A DNA stretch of 43,043 bases. Origin: Deltaproteobacteria bacterium (lineage in GTDB: Bacteria; Desulfobacterota; Desulfobulbia; Desulfobulbales; SURF-16). Made by a program: the position numbers and the translations under genes. Within the stretch, counting starts at the first letter, position 1, and each line of letters opens with the position of its first letter. Where the stretch lies: NCBI GenBank assembly GCA_024277655.1, contig JAJRUT010000084.1, positions 1 to 43,043 on the forward strand. Direction: 5' to 3'. Below, one piece after another: positions 16,642-26,122 of this stretch. The notes beneath the pieces are model-generated. The model was given only the letters and a program-made list of their open reading frames with translations. It searched no databases and was not told the origin of the DNA.

Positions 16642-17523
16642 TTAAATAAGTCCCTGATCCTTTAATACCGGAATCATCTTCGCCAGGGCATCGTCACCCA
16701 TCACCCACAAGGGCTGCCGAGGGTCGCCTGATTTAATTTTGCCCATAAGTTCCAGGGCCTTTTTTGCCGGTACCGGATTGGTATCAAAAAACATGGATTG
16801 CATAAGTGGAAAGAGCTTATACTGGATTTCCCGCGCCTTGGCCACATCACCCGCAAGGGTAGCGTTCATTAAATCACTCATGCCCTTGGGGTCAACATTT
16901 GAGGTCACCGAGATCACGCCGGTACCACCAAGCAGAGCCAGGGCCATACAGGTAAAATCATCCCCAGACATAACAGCAAAATCAGCGGGGCATTGCCTGA
17001 TAACATCACAGGCACGATTCATATCAGCGGTGGCCTCCTTGATGCCGACAATATTTTTGATCCCGGCACAGCGAGCTACAGTGGCAGGCAACATATCAAT
17101 GGATGTCCGGCTTGGGACATTATAGAGGATAATCGGGATATCAACCGCATCTGCCACCGTTTTAAAATGCTGATACAGTCCTTCCTGAGAAGGTTTATTG
17201 TAGTACGGCGTAATAACCAGAGCGCCATCGGCACCAGCATCCCTCGCGTGCCGGGTAAGCTCAATGGTCTCGGAGGTTGAATTGGAACCAGTACCGGCAA
17301 GCACAGGCACACGACCATTAACGGTTTTTACGGTGAGCTCAACCACCCGTTGATGCTCAGCATGACTCATGGCTGCCGATTCACCCGTGGTACCACAGGG
17401 CACAATGCCATGGGTTCCACCGGCAATTTGCATCTCAATAAGATCTTTCAAACCCTGCTCATCAATCTTTCCATCAATAAATGGGGTGACTATGGCAACA
17501 AAGGCTCCGCGAAATGGGTTCAT
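16642..17523 (-). CDS. dapA: 4-hydroxy-tetrahydrodipicolinate synthase
   Basis: 293 residues. It condenses pyruvate with aspartate semialdehyde. Catalytic residues are visible: Thr-Thr in CGTTGES (43-49), Tyr134 in LYNVPSRT, Arg139, and the Schiff-base Lys162 in VGIKEA. An AAGGA-like ribosome site precedes the start. It forms an operon with dapB, the FAH protein, folK and the YHS gene downstream; a 164-base gap separates it from dapF. Confidence 0.97.
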   Translation of the reverse strand: MNPFRGAFVAIVTPFIDGKIDEQGLKDLIEMQIAGGTHGIVPCGTTGESAAMSHAEHQRVVELTVKTVNGRVPVLAGTGSNSTSETIELTRHARDAGADGALVITPYYNKPSQEGLYQHFKTVADAVDIPIILYNVPSRTSIDMLPATVARCAGIKNIVGIKEATADMNRACDVIRQCPADFAVMSGDDFTCMALALLGGTGVISVTSNVDPKGMSDLMNATLAGDVAKAREIQYKLFPLMQSMFFDTNPVPAKKALELMGKIKSGDPRQPLWVMGDDALAKMIPVLKDQGLI

Positions 17524-17618
17524 GGAATATCTCCTTATCCTTTAATTTATCAAAATATGTTGAAACCTCGAATGAACGCTAATGAAACAATTCGTGGTTT
17601 TACTTGGCAAAATACAAC

Positions 17619-17690
17619 TAGTGTCATGTCAACTCTGAAACAACACATCTCGCTCGCCGCTTGGCTACTGTCCTTTTTCACGCGACACTA
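17619..17690. repeat. 72-bp segment bounded by TAGTGTC inverted repeats
   Basis: TAGTGTC (17619-17625) and GACACTA (17684-17690) bound 72 bases between dapF and dapA, and the right end contains the dapF stop codon. No target-site duplication is visible. It could be a small mobile-element remnant or a long-loop hairpin. Confidence 0.35.
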
Positions 17691-18524
17691 ACGCAATGCT
17701 TCCTGACTCAGCACCCCTTCATAAATAAAATTGGCGGGGCCCTCAAGATATACACCGGAAATACTGTCTACATCCTGCCCTTTTATATCAAAATAAATGG
17801 TCAAGACCTCACCACCTGAAGTGGTTACCGCAACCGGCGACTGGACATAGCCGAGTAAACCGCCAAGCAGACCACTGGCCACAGCACCTGTCCCGCAGGC
17901 CATGGTTTCATTCTCCACCCCGCGTTCGTAGGTCCGAACCATAAGGGACGTGCGGCTCGTTACTTCAGCAAAATTAACATTAGTTCCATCCGGTTGGTAC
18001 CGCGCGTGGAAACGAATTTCATGGCCCCATTCCCGCACCGGGGTATCCCTGTTATTCTCCACAAAATAGACGGCGTGGGGTACTCCTGTATTGGAGAAAT
18101 GACTCACCCGGTTCTCACCACCAAAATCAAACTTGCAGTGGAGCCTGGTGTCCTGGGGCGGAGTCATGGCAAGTTTAACCAGATCATCTTTCACCTCAGC
18201 CCGAATCAACCCGGCCACGGTCATAAAGGACATGGATGCCGGAGCTATGCCCTTACTATAGGCATAACGCGCCGCACAACGGGCACCGTTTCCACACATC
18301 TCGGCCCTGGTACCATCGGCGTTATAAAACTGCCATTTGAAATCCGCAACATCCGAATTTTCAAGCAGGATGAGGCCATCCGCCCCCACCGAAAACATAC
18401 GCCTGCACACTTTTTTGGCAAAGGCTGCCTGCTCCTCCGGGGCCAGAAACGCATCGCGGTGGTCAATAATAATAAAATCATTACCCGTGCCACTCATTTT
18501 TGTAAAAGAAATTTGCTTAGTCAT
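17688..18524 (-). CDS. dapF: Diaminopimelate epimerase
   Basis: 278 residues. It interconverts LL- and meso-diaminopimelate using two catalytic cysteines, both present: Cys77 in AEMCGNGARC and Cys210 in ETMACGTGA. The N-terminal KMSGTGNDF and VPHAV motifs fit. Meso-diaminopimelate feeds lysA next door and peptidoglycan. The stop codon falls within the TAGTGTC repeat end at 17684-17690. Confidence 0.97.
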   Translation of the reverse strand: MTKQISFTKMSGTGNDFIIIDHRDAFLAPEEQAAFAKKVCRRMFSVGADGLILLENSDVADFKWQFYNADGTRAEMCGNGARCAARYAYSKGIAPASMSFMTVAGLIRAEVKDDLVKLAMTPPQDTRLHCKFDFGGENRVSHFSNTGVPHAVYFVENNRDTPVREWGHEIRFHARYQPDGTNVNFAEVTSRTSLMVRTYERGVENETMACGTGAVASGLLGGLLGYVQSPVAVTTSGGEVLTIYFDIKGQDVDSISGVYLEGPANFIYEGVLSQEALR

Positions 18525-18553
18525 ATTTTTAATATCGCCGACAAAAAATCGTT

Positions 18554-19795
18554 CTACTCAGGAATAACTTCCCCGGCAATCAGCATCTCCAACGTCTCGC
18601 GTTTGCGGATAATATGCACCTTGTCGCCATCCACCAATACCTCGGCAACCCGTGGCCTGGAATTGTAGTTTGAAGACATGGTAAAACCGTAGGCTCCAGC
18701 ACTCATCACAGCAAGCAGGTCAGCACTTTTACTCACCGGAACCTCCTGCTCTTTGGCAAGAAAATCTCCCGTTTCACAGATCGGCCCAACCACATCACCA
18801 GTTTCAACACCCTGACCGTAATCAACGACGGGCAGGATCTTATGGTACGCACCATACAGACTTGGCCTGGTAAGATCATTCATCCCGGCATCAACGATGG
18901 TGAACTTTTTGCCACCCTGTTTGGTGTACAACACCTTTGTCACCAAGATTCCGGCATTACCGACAATAACTCGGCCTGGCTCCAAAATAAGGGTACAACC
19001 AATATCACCAAGCTCCTCTTCAAGGGCCTTGGCATAGACAGCCGGTTCTGGTGGAGTTTCCTCGTCGTAGGTAATACCGAGGCCTCCACCAAGATCAATA
19101 TACTTAATATCAAGACCAGTATCACGCAGGGCCGTTACAAAACCCTTCACCTTTTGTAAGGATTCAACAAAAGGTGACACATCGGTCAGCTGCGAGCCGA
19201 TATGACAACTCACACCAACGGTATTAATATGGGATAAACCATCCGCCTGCCGGTACACATCGAGAGCCGTTTCAATAGGAATACCAAACTTGTTCTTGGC
19301 AAGACCGGTGGAGATGTAGGCATGGGTCTTGGGATCAACATCAGGATTAACCCGAAAAGACACAGGGGCAATCAGCCCAAGCTCGGCCGCCACATCCTGC
19401 AGGGCCAACAACTCCTGCTGAGACTCGACATTGAACATCAGGATGCCGGACTCAAGGCCATACTTTAACTCATCGCGGGTCTTACCCACCCCGGAGTAAA
19501 CAATTTTCTGCGGATCCATCCCAGCCTTTAAGGCACGAAACAACTCACCACCGGAGACAATATCAGCCCCGCCGCCAAGTTTGGCAAAGAGGCTCATAAT
19601 CCCAATATTAGAACACGACTTTGTGGCAAAACAGGTTATATGATCCACCGTAAATGCCGAATCAAAGGCCTGAAAATGGCGGATAAGGGTGGCTTTGGAA
19701 TATAGATAAAACGGGGTGCCAACCTGGGCCGCAATTTCGGGAATATCCACGTCCTCACAATGGAGGGACTTATTTTTATAGTTAAAATGATTCAT
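18554..19795 (-). CDS. lysA: Diaminopimelate decarboxylase
   Basis: 413 residues. PLP fold-type III decarboxylase making lysine from meso-diaminopimelate. Lys59 in CFATKS is the likely Schiff-base residue; SGGELFRA, CHIGSQ, LGGGLGI, EPGR and CETGDFLAK complete the family motifs. Placed 29 bases before dapF in the same direction. Confidence 0.97.
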   Translation of the reverse strand: MNHFNYKNKSLHCEDVDIPEIAAQVGTPFYLYSKATLIRHFQAFDSAFTVDHITCFATKSCSNIGIMSLFAKLGGGADIVSGGELFRALKAGMDPQKIVYSGVGKTRDELKYGLESGILMFNVESQQELLALQDVAAELGLIAPVSFRVNPDVDPKTHAYISTGLAKNKFGIPIETALDVYRQADGLSHINTVGVSCHIGSQLTDVSPFVESLQKVKGFVTALRDTGLDIKYIDLGGGLGITYDEETPPEPAVYAKALEEELGDIGCTLILEPGRVIVGNAGILVTKVLYTKQGGKKFTIVDAGMNDLTRPSLYGAYHKILPVVDYGQGVETGDVVGPICETGDFLAKEQEVPVSKSADLLAVMSAGAYGFTMSSNYNSRPRVAEVLVDGDKVHIIRKRETLEMLIAGEVIPE

Positions 19796-19854
19796 TTGTT
19801 CAGACTACATTCCTTAAATTATTCGTGGTTCAAAGTTATCTGGCATGCATCCTG

Positions 19855-20883
19855 TTATGGGGCTGTATATCGCACTTTTAAAGAATACTCAGACTCGTTA
19901 TGGCGCAGACCAATATCAAAGGAAGTCACCACAAAATAGTAAACTCCCGACTCAAGATCGGTTGTATCCTTAAAGCCGATGGCTCCTTTGGGGGCGGTGC
20001 CAAGACGTTGCCACTCGCTGTCCCCTTCCCTCTGTCGGTAGACCCGATAGCCACCCAAATCCGAAGCAGCAGAAGGTGTCCAGTGGAGTTGTACACCACG
20101 GAGCAAACCAACCACCTTAATATTTGTGGGGGGAACAGGGGGAACCATATCTAGTGACATACCGGAAACCGTGCCACTGGCGTGACCTACAGTATGAAAG
20201 CCATTTGCCACCGTAACAGCACGCACGTTGTAATAATAGGTGCGCTCGTTACTGACTCCCCTATCAACAAATAGCGGTTCAGACACCAATTCTCCCAGGG
20301 GCGACAACGCCGTTCTGCTACTGCCCCGATACACCTGGTACTGGACGTCCTCAACAAGGGAGCCATCAGCGCGATGGGTTACGGGTTGCCAAGTCAAAGT
20401 CAAGACCTGATCCCCCACCTCGATATTAACATCCATGGGGGCACGCAGGGTTGCCTCGTAACTAAAATTCACCCTATTGGACTCGTCACTCCTGATCCGC
20501 CAACCTGAATCAGAACGCACCATATACACATAATGGTAGCCAGTTTCAAGGTCGGTATCTTTATAGGTCAAGCGCCCCTTGGGTTTGGCACCACGGGCAT
20601 CAATGGCGACAACCGTGTCATACACCACCGGACACCCGTTACAATAATCAGCCTGGGCAATAATGGCCTTATACAGTAAAAAAGAGCGGATATTCTTGAT
20701 GGACTTGCCATCAATGGAGTGGGTTGGATATCGCCATGCCAACGTCACGCCGGTGTCATCCACCCTATATTGCAGGTCTGTGATGGGTTCAGGAATAACC
20801 GCCTCAGGCGGCACAACTGGCGTTTTACGACCACAGCCAAAGAGTAAAAATAGAGTAGCAATGCAAAAAAAAAGCCGTTTCAT
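19855..20883 (-). CDS. Lipoprotein with three fibronectin type III domains
   Basis: 342 residues. The signal ends in LLFGC (Cys17), a lipobox, so it is lipid-anchored and exported. Three FnIII-like beta-sandwich domains follow, at about residues 33-140, 147-240 and 248-340, each showing V-T-L-x-W at the first strand and Y-x-Y/Y-Y-x-V near the end (GYHYVYMV, TYYYNVRAV, VYYFVVTS). The start overlaps the argH stop by four bases (ATGA), so it is translated with the arg genes although no metabolic role is evident. Function unknown; perhaps an envelope binding or scaffold protein. Confidence 0.85.
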   Translation of the reverse strand: MKRLFFCIATLFLLFGCGRKTPVVPPEAVIPEPITDLQYRVDDTGVTLAWRYPTHSIDGKSIKNIRSFLLYKAIIAQADYCNGCPVVYDTVVAIDARGAKPKGRLTYKDTDLETGYHYVYMVRSDSGWRIRSDESNRVNFSYEATLRAPMDVNIEVGDQVLTLTWQPVTHRADGSLVEDVQYQVYRGSSRTALSPLGELVSEPLFVDRGVSNERTYYYNVRAVTVANGFHTVGHASGTVSGMSLDMVPPVPPTNIKVVGLLRGVQLHWTPSAASDLGGYRVYRQREGDSEWQRLGTAPKGAIGFKDTTDLESGVYYFVVTSFDIGLRHNESEYSLKVRYTAP

Positions 20884-22274
20884 CCCTTGGCCTCGAGCAT
20901 CTTTTCAGCCCTCTCCAAAGCCTCAGTCACCCGCACAATCCCTGTCCCACCAAGAGACACCCGGCTATTCACCGACCCCTCAACCGACAGGATAGCAAAG
21001 ACGTCATCTTCAATAACCTTAGAGAATTGCTGGAGTTCCTGCAGGGAAAGTTCCGTTAAGTCTTTTGCTTTTTCAAGGCAATAGGCTACGGTTTGACCGA
21101 CGATGGAATGAGCCTTGCGAAAAGGGACATTTTTCAGCACCAGATAATCGGCAAGATCGGTGGCCGTCATATAACCACCACCACTGGTGGCTGTGGCTAA
21201 ACGCTCGGTATAAAACTCCATATTAGCCAAGAGTTCTGCCATAATCCCAAGGGACTGACTCACCGTATCAATGGTATCAAACAGCGGTTCCTTATCTTCC
21301 TGGAGATCGCGATTATAGGTCATGGGCAGCCCCTTCAGCAGGGTCAGTACCGCCATGAGATTACCGACAACCCTACCAGCTTTACCCCGAATCAGTTCCG
21401 GCACATCCGGATTTTTCTTCTGGGGCATAATGGAGCTACCCGTGCAAAAACCATCAGACAATTCAACAAATTTAAACTCCTCGGTGGACCAGAGGATAAG
21501 CTCTTCAGATAGGCGACTGAGGTGCACCTGAATCATGGCGCAGGTGGCACAAAACTCCACGATGAAATCACGATCACCCACGGTATCCATAGAGTTTGCA
21601 GTGGAAGCCGGAAAACCAAGCTCACGGGCAACAAATTCCCGGTCAATTGGCAGACCCGTACCAGCCATGGCCGCCGCCCCCAGGGGACAGAGGTTAATCC
21701 GCTTTAAACCGTCAGCCAAACGCTCCTTATCACGACCAAACATCTCAAAATAGGCCAGCATATGATGGGAGATCAACACAGGTTGGGCCCGTTGCAGATG
21801 GGTATAGCCCGGCATCACCGCACCGAGATATTTGCGGGCCAGCCCAACAAAACTGCGCTGAACTCCGGTGAGCAGGTCTATAATCTCTGCCGTGACATCC
21901 CGCATATACAGTCTGGTGTCAAGGTTAACCTGATCGTTGCGACTGCGCGCCGTATGCAGACGCGCTCCGGCATCACCAATCTTCTCCGACAGGGTCTTTT
22001 CGATATTCATATGAATATCTTCAAGCTCCGGCCTGAAAACAAAGGTTCCAGCCTCAATCTCAACCTCAATTTCGGAGAGCCCGGCGACAATCTGCTCAAG
22101 CTCATCATCCGTGATTAACCCTTGATGGGCCAGCATCTTGGCATGGGCCTTAGATCCGGCAATATCCTGGCGATAGAGGCGTGAATCGTATTGAATTGAA
22201 GCGGAAAATGCCTCCACCGAAGCCGCTGTGGACTCAGTGAAACGCCCGCCCCACATTTTAGTATCGTTTGCCAT
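20880..22274 (-). CDS. argH: Argininosuccinate lyase
   Basis: 464 residues. It splits argininosuccinate to arginine and fumarate. The fumarase/aspartase superfamily signature GSSIMPQKKNPD is intact, along with WGGRF at the N-terminus and HTARSRNDQ and GYTHLQRAQP. No clear ribosome site is visible in front of the ATG at 22274. Ends in a four-base overlap with the FnIII lipoprotein gene. Confidence 0.97.
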   Translation of the reverse strand: MANDTKMWGGRFTESTAASVEAFSASIQYDSRLYRQDIAGSKAHAKMLAHQGLITDDELEQIVAGLSEIEVEIEAGTFVFRPELEDIHMNIEKTLSEKIGDAGARLHTARSRNDQVNLDTRLYMRDVTAEIIDLLTGVQRSFVGLARKYLGAVMPGYTHLQRAQPVLISHHMLAYFEMFGRDKERLADGLKRINLCPLGAAAMAGTGLPIDREFVARELGFPASTANSMDTVGDRDFIVEFCATCAMIQVHLSRLSEELILWSTEEFKFVELSDGFCTGSSIMPQKKNPDVPELIRGKAGRVVGNLMAVLTLLKGLPMTYNRDLQEDKEPLFDTIDTVSQSLGIMAELLANMEFYTERLATATSGGGYMTATDLADYLVLKNVPFRKAHSIVGQTVAYCLEKAKDLTELSLQELQQFSKVIEDDVFAILSVEGSVNSRVSLGGTGIVRVTEALERAEKMLEAKG

Positions 22275-22291
22275 AATTTTTAGAATTTGGG

Positions 22292-22370
22292 AAGATGAGA
22301 ATTTGAGAACGAAGAAGAAGGCACTTATCTTTTAACTACAAAAACTCCCTTTTTCTCAAACTCTCAACTT
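22292..22370. repeat. Inverted-repeat element, family copy 2
   Basis: Arms at 22292-22309 and 22353-22370 pair over 18 bases with two mismatches, around a 43-base loop. The arms contain TTTGAGAA and TGAGAAT/TTGAGAG heptamer-like units shared with copies 1 and 3. It lies in the 132-base gap between argG and argH. Confidence 0.7.
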
Positions 22371-22406
22371 CTTAGGAGCATAAACGCCGATTCTCACGTT
22401 CTTCTG

Positions 22407-23609
22407 TTATTTTCTAGTTAAAGCCCGCATGGTTAGACGCAGGGCATTTAAGCGAATAAAACCTTCAGCATCGGACTGGGTATACACCTCGTCCTCTTCG
22501 AAGGTTGCAAAAGACTCCTGGTACAGGGAGTCATCAGATTTACGACCCACAGGGGTACAATTGCCCTTGTAGAGCTTCATCCGCACCACACCATTCACCG
22601 TTTTTTGCGCCTCGTCCATGGTCTTTTGCATAAGTTCCATTTCTGGCGAGAACCAAAAGCCGTTATAGATCATCTCGGCGTAACGCGGCATAAGGCCGTC
22701 CCGGATCTTCATCACCTCCCGGTCAAGGGTGATGGTTTCAAGATCACGGTGGGCGGCACGAAGAATGGTACCACCGGGGGTTTCATACACCCCGCGCGAC
22801 TTCATGCCAACAAAACGATTCTCCACCATATCGAGGCGGCCGATACCATTGGCACTACCAAGCTTATTAAGGGCGGTGAACAATTCGTAGGGGGACATCC
22901 GCTTGCCATCAAGGGCCACAGGATCACCCTTGGCAAATTCCATCTCAAAATAGGTGGCCTTATCCGGTGCATTCTCAGGGGACACCGACAGCTTGAACAT
23001 GTCCTCCTCAGGCTCATTCCACGGATCTTCCAGCAACCCACCCTCAAAACTAATATGCAGGACATTCTCATCGGAGCTATAGGGATTCTTCTTGGTGGTG
23101 GGTACCGGAATCCCACGCTCTTTGGCGTAGGCTACAAGTTTAGTCCGGGAGTTTAAATCCCAGAACCGCCATGGGGCAATAATCTTTAGTGAAGGATCAA
23201 TACCAAGATACCCCAGTTCAAAACGAACCTGATCGTTGCCCTTACCGGTGGCACCATGACTCACCGCATCCGCCCCTTCCTGGTGGGCGATACGAACCTG
23301 CTCCTTGGCGATAAGGGGACGGGCAAGGGAGGTACCGAGGAGATACGATCCCTCATAAATGGCATTGGCCCGAAAGGCTGGAAAGATATAATCTTTCACA
23401 AATTCTTCCCGCAGATCAGAGACAATAACCTTCTCCGCCCCGGTGGCCATGCCCTTTTCGTGTACTGCGTCCCAATCTTCGGTTTGTCCCACATCAGCAG
23501 CATAGGCCACCACGGGACATTCATACTCTTCCGCCAGCCATTTTAAAATGACCGAGGTATCCAGACCGCCGGAATAGGCGAGGACGATTTTATTTATATT
23601 TTCTGCCAT
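22407..23609 (-). CDS. argG: Argininosuccinate synthase
   Basis: 400 residues. ATP-dependent joining of citrulline and aspartate. The N-terminal PP-loop [10 protein letters not shown], and [13 protein letters not shown], are diagnostic; length is standard for the bacterial type I enzyme. It sits between argF and argH in the arginine operon, with repeat elements on both sides. Confidence 0.98.
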   Translation of the reverse strand: MAENINKIVLAYSGGLDTSVILKWLAEEYECPVVAYAADVGQTEDWDAVHEKGMATGAEKVIVSDLREEFVKDYIFPAFRANAIYEGSYLLGTSLARPLIAKEQVRIAHQEGADAVSHGATGKGNDQVRFELGYLGIDPSLKIIAPWRFWDLNSRTKLVAYAKERGIPVPTTKKNPYSSDENVLHISFEGGLLEDPWNEPEEDMFKLSVSPENAPDKATYFEMEFAKGDPVALDGKRMSPYELFTALNKLGSANGIGRLDMVENRFVGMKSRGVYETPGGTILRAAHRDLETITLDREVMKIRDGLMPRYAEMIYNGFWFSPEMELMQKTMDEAQKTVNGVVRMKLYKGNCTPVGRKSDDSLYQESFATFEEDEVYTQSDAEGFIRLNALRLTMRALTRK

Positions 23610-23636
23610 TATTTTTCCTATATTTTGCAGAATTTG

Positions 23637-23729
23637 AGAATTCAGGAGTTAAGAATATAGCAGCAATTCACAACAAGAACGCCGTAATTCTTCTCAACTT
23701 CTGAATTCTGAATTCTGAATTCTGAATTC
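23637..23729. repeat. Inverted-repeat element with four-copy heptamer array, family copy 3
   Basis: Arms 23637-23654 and 23691-23708 are inverted repeats matching 16 of 18 bases. The right arm runs into four perfect tandem copies of the heptamer TGAATTC (23702-23729), which stop exactly at the argF stop codon. Each unit carries an EcoRI-type GAATTC palindrome. Confidence 0.85.
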
Positions 23730-24644
23730 TCATAAAAGATGTTTTTCCAAAATTGCCATATGGATATGCATCTTGTTTTCAGCCTGATCAAAGGCCACAC
23801 ATTGCGGTCCTTCGAGAACCTCATCGGTAACCTCTTCATCCCGGTGGGCAGGCAGACAGTGGAGGACGGTCATGTCCGCTTTACCACAAGCCATAAGCTC
23901 ACCATTCACCTGGTATGGCCTGAAAATAGCCAACCGTTCCTTAGCCTCAGACTCCTGGCCCATAGAGGCCCATACGTCACAATTGATGACATCGGCGTCT
24001 CTAACTGCCTCCTTGGGATCGCGGACAACCGCAATTGGTTTTACCGCCCCATTCTGGGCATTTTTTAAGATTTCCGCATCAGGATCATACCCTTCAGGAC
24101 AGGCCAGGGTCAGTTTAAAGCCCAGTTTGGCCGCCGCCTGAACCCAGGTATTGGCCATATTATTGCCATCACCGATCCAGACGATATGCAAATCTTCAAG
24201 GGGTTTATCCTTGGCCTCAATTACGGTCATAATGTCGCTTAGGATCTGACAGGGATGGAAGAGGTCGGTCAAGGCGTTAATCACTGGTACCGTGGCATAG
24301 GCCGAAAGTTCCTCCACAACATGCTGACCAAAGGTCCGCACCACCAGACCATCGACATAACGGGACATCACCCGAGCCATATCCTTTAAGGGCTCGCCTC
24401 GGGAAAGTTGGGTATCTTTTGAAGATAGATAGATCACCTGCCCGCCAAGATTATACATGGCCGACTCAAAGGAGACCCTTGTCCGGGTGGATGGTTTCTC
24501 AAAGATCATACCGATGGTACGACCGGCAAGCTGCTGGTGGCGCACGCCATCTTTCGCTTCTTTTTTCAATTCCAAAGCCCGGTCAATATAGGCTTGCAAC
24601 TCAGACTTATTAAAATCCCCGAGGGATACAAGATGTGTAGTCAT
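23730..24644 (-). CDS. argF: Ornithine carbamoyltransferase
   Basis: 304 residues from ATG at 24644 (MTTHLVSLGDF), which fits the usual N-terminus; a GTG ten codons earlier is possible. It makes citrulline from ornithine and carbamoyl phosphate. The carbamoyl-phosphate motif KPSTRTRVSFE and the ornithine-side HCLPAHR motif are both intact, as is FHPCQ. Separated from argD by a terminator, so it probably starts its own transcript with argG and argH. Confidence 0.95.
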   Translation of the reverse strand: MTTHLVSLGDFNKSELQAYIDRALELKKEAKDGVRHQQLAGRTIGMIFEKPSTRTRVSFESAMYNLGGQVIYLSSKDTQLSRGEPLKDMARVMSRYVDGLVVRTFGQHVVEELSAYATVPVINALTDLFHPCQILSDIMTVIEAKDKPLEDLHIVWIGDGNNMANTWVQAAAKLGFKLTLACPEGYDPDAEILKNAQNGAVKPIAVVRDPKEAVRDADVINCDVWASMGQESEAKERLAIFRPYQVNGELMACGKADMTVLHCLPAHRDEEVTDEVLEGPQCVAFDQAENKMHIHMAILEKHLL

Positions 24645-24863
24645 TATTCTTTTTGCGATAGGTGGATGAACCACCCTCGTTACGTTTTATTCAGGCTGCA
24701 ACGAGCAACCATTATGACACCAGCTAACTTGCCCAGATAGCGCAAGAAAGATGGCACTGCACCAAAGAAGCATGAATACATAAAATCCGTTTTTTTGGGA
24801 AGTTATTTTTACTTTTTTAGCTTAAAAACGGCAACGGCGCAGGGAATAGTCTAACTTTAGACA

Positions 24864-24896
24864 TAAAAAAAGCATGGGATAAAAAACCCATGCTTT
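24864..24896 (-). terminator. Rho-independent terminator after argB-argD
   Basis: Perfect 10-bp stem AAAGCATGGG / CCCATGCTTT with an 8-base loop and a run of seven T on the minus strand, about 30 bases past the argD stop. It would separate argB-argD from argF-argG-argH transcription. Confidence 0.85.
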
Positions 24897-24925
24897 CTTA
24901 CAACGCCATACCCAGATTAAAAAAT

Positions 24926-26122
24926 CTACACGGCTGAAATATTGGAAATAACCTCTTCGATCATCGCAACCATGGCATCAATCTCTTCAATGGTAACAAT
25001 AAGCGGCGGTGTACAGCGGATCACCTTACCACCAGCAAGGGTCACAAGAACACCATAGTTAAACAGTTTTTTAACTATTTCCGGGGCCTTTTCAGCCACA
25101 TGATCATTTAAAACAATACCCTGAATAAGCCCTGTTCCACGCACCCCAGCACAGAACTGGTTATACTGGTCAGCCACCGACTTTAATTGCTTATGCAGAT
25201 AATCGCCGCGCTCCTTCACGCCCTCAAGAAAACCGTCACTGATTAATGTTTTAAGGACGGTACAGGCCGCTGCACAGGACACCGGGTTGCCCCCAAAGGT
25301 TGTGGCATGATCACCGGGCCCAAAGGACGCCGCAACCTTGCTGGTTGTAATCATGGCCCCAATGGGCAAACCATTGCCCAGGGCCTTGGCGGTGGTCAGG
25401 ATATCGGGCCGAATCCCAAACTGCTCATAGGCAAACAGAGATCCTGTCCGCCCCATACCCACCTGAATTTCATCGAGAATAAGCAGGATAGAATTTTGAT
25501 CACAGAGACGACGGATCCCGCGGAGATACTCTTTGTCCAGAGGGCGAACACCACCTTCACCCTGGAGTGGTTCAATCAAAACGGCACAGGTCTTCTGGGT
25601 GATGAGCTTGTCAAGGGCTGACAAATCACCGAATGGGGCATGGTAAAAACCAACGGGGAGCGGCTCAAAACCTCTGTGGTAATGCCGCTGGCCTGTGGCC
25701 GCCAGGGTCGCCAGGGTACGTCCATGGAAAGAACCCTCCAGAGAAACAATCTCAAAACAACCGGGTTCCGCATGTTTCCTAGCAAGCTTGATCGCCGCCT
25801 CATTGGCCTCGGCCCCGGAGTTTGCCAGAAAGACCTTATCGCCAAAGGAATTATCCACCAGCATTCCGGCCAGCTCAATCTGCGGAACGGTGTAGTACAG
25901 GTTCGAAACATGAACCAGTTTTTTGGTCTGGGCAATAATGGCTTCAGTTACAGCAGGGTGACAATGCCCCAGACTACACACAGCAATTCCCGAGGCAAAA
26001 TCAAGATATTCATTACCATTGGCATCGGTCAACCGACACCCCTTACCCTCAACCATAACCGCCGGAAAACGACCATAGGTATTGATAAATACCTGGTCAC
26101 TCATCCTCATCAAATCTTTCAT
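24926..26122 (-). CDS. argD: Acetylornithine aminotransferase
   Basis: 398 residues, class III PLP aminotransferase of the usual ArgD length. NSGAEANE, LDEIQVGMGRTG and the Schiff-base Lys in TTAKALGNGLPIGA are present. It converts N-acetylglutamate semialdehyde to N-acetylornithine and may also serve succinyl-diaminopimelate, as ArgD does in other bacteria. The start overlaps the argB stop by four bases (ATGA). Confidence 0.96.
   Translation of the reverse strand: MKDLMRMSDQVFINTYGRFPAVMVEGKGCRLTDANGNEYLDFASGIAVCSLGHCHPAVTEAIIAQTKKLVHVSNLYYTVPQIELAGMLVDNSFGDKVFLANSGAEANEAAIKLARKHAEPGCFEIVSLEGSFHGRTLATLAATGQRHYHRGFEPLPVGFYHAPFGDLSALDKLITQKTCAVLIEPLQGEGGVRPLDKEYLRGIRRLCDQNSILLILDEIQVGMGRTGSLFAYEQFGIRPDILTTAKALGNGLPIGAMITTSKVAASFGPGDHATTFGGNPVSCAAACTVLKTLISDGFLEGVKERGDYLHKQLKSVADQYNQFCAGVRGTGLIQGIVLNDHVAEKAPEIVKKLFNYGVLVTLAGGKVIRCTPPLIVTIEEIDAMVAMIEEVISNISAV

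Noticed and set aside
17560..17615. AATGAACGCTAATGAA / ATTCGTGG motifs in the dapA-dapF gap, with a similar ATTCGTGG in the lysA leader
   Set aside because: They recall common extragenic repeats, but the matches are too short and too few here to define a repeat family.
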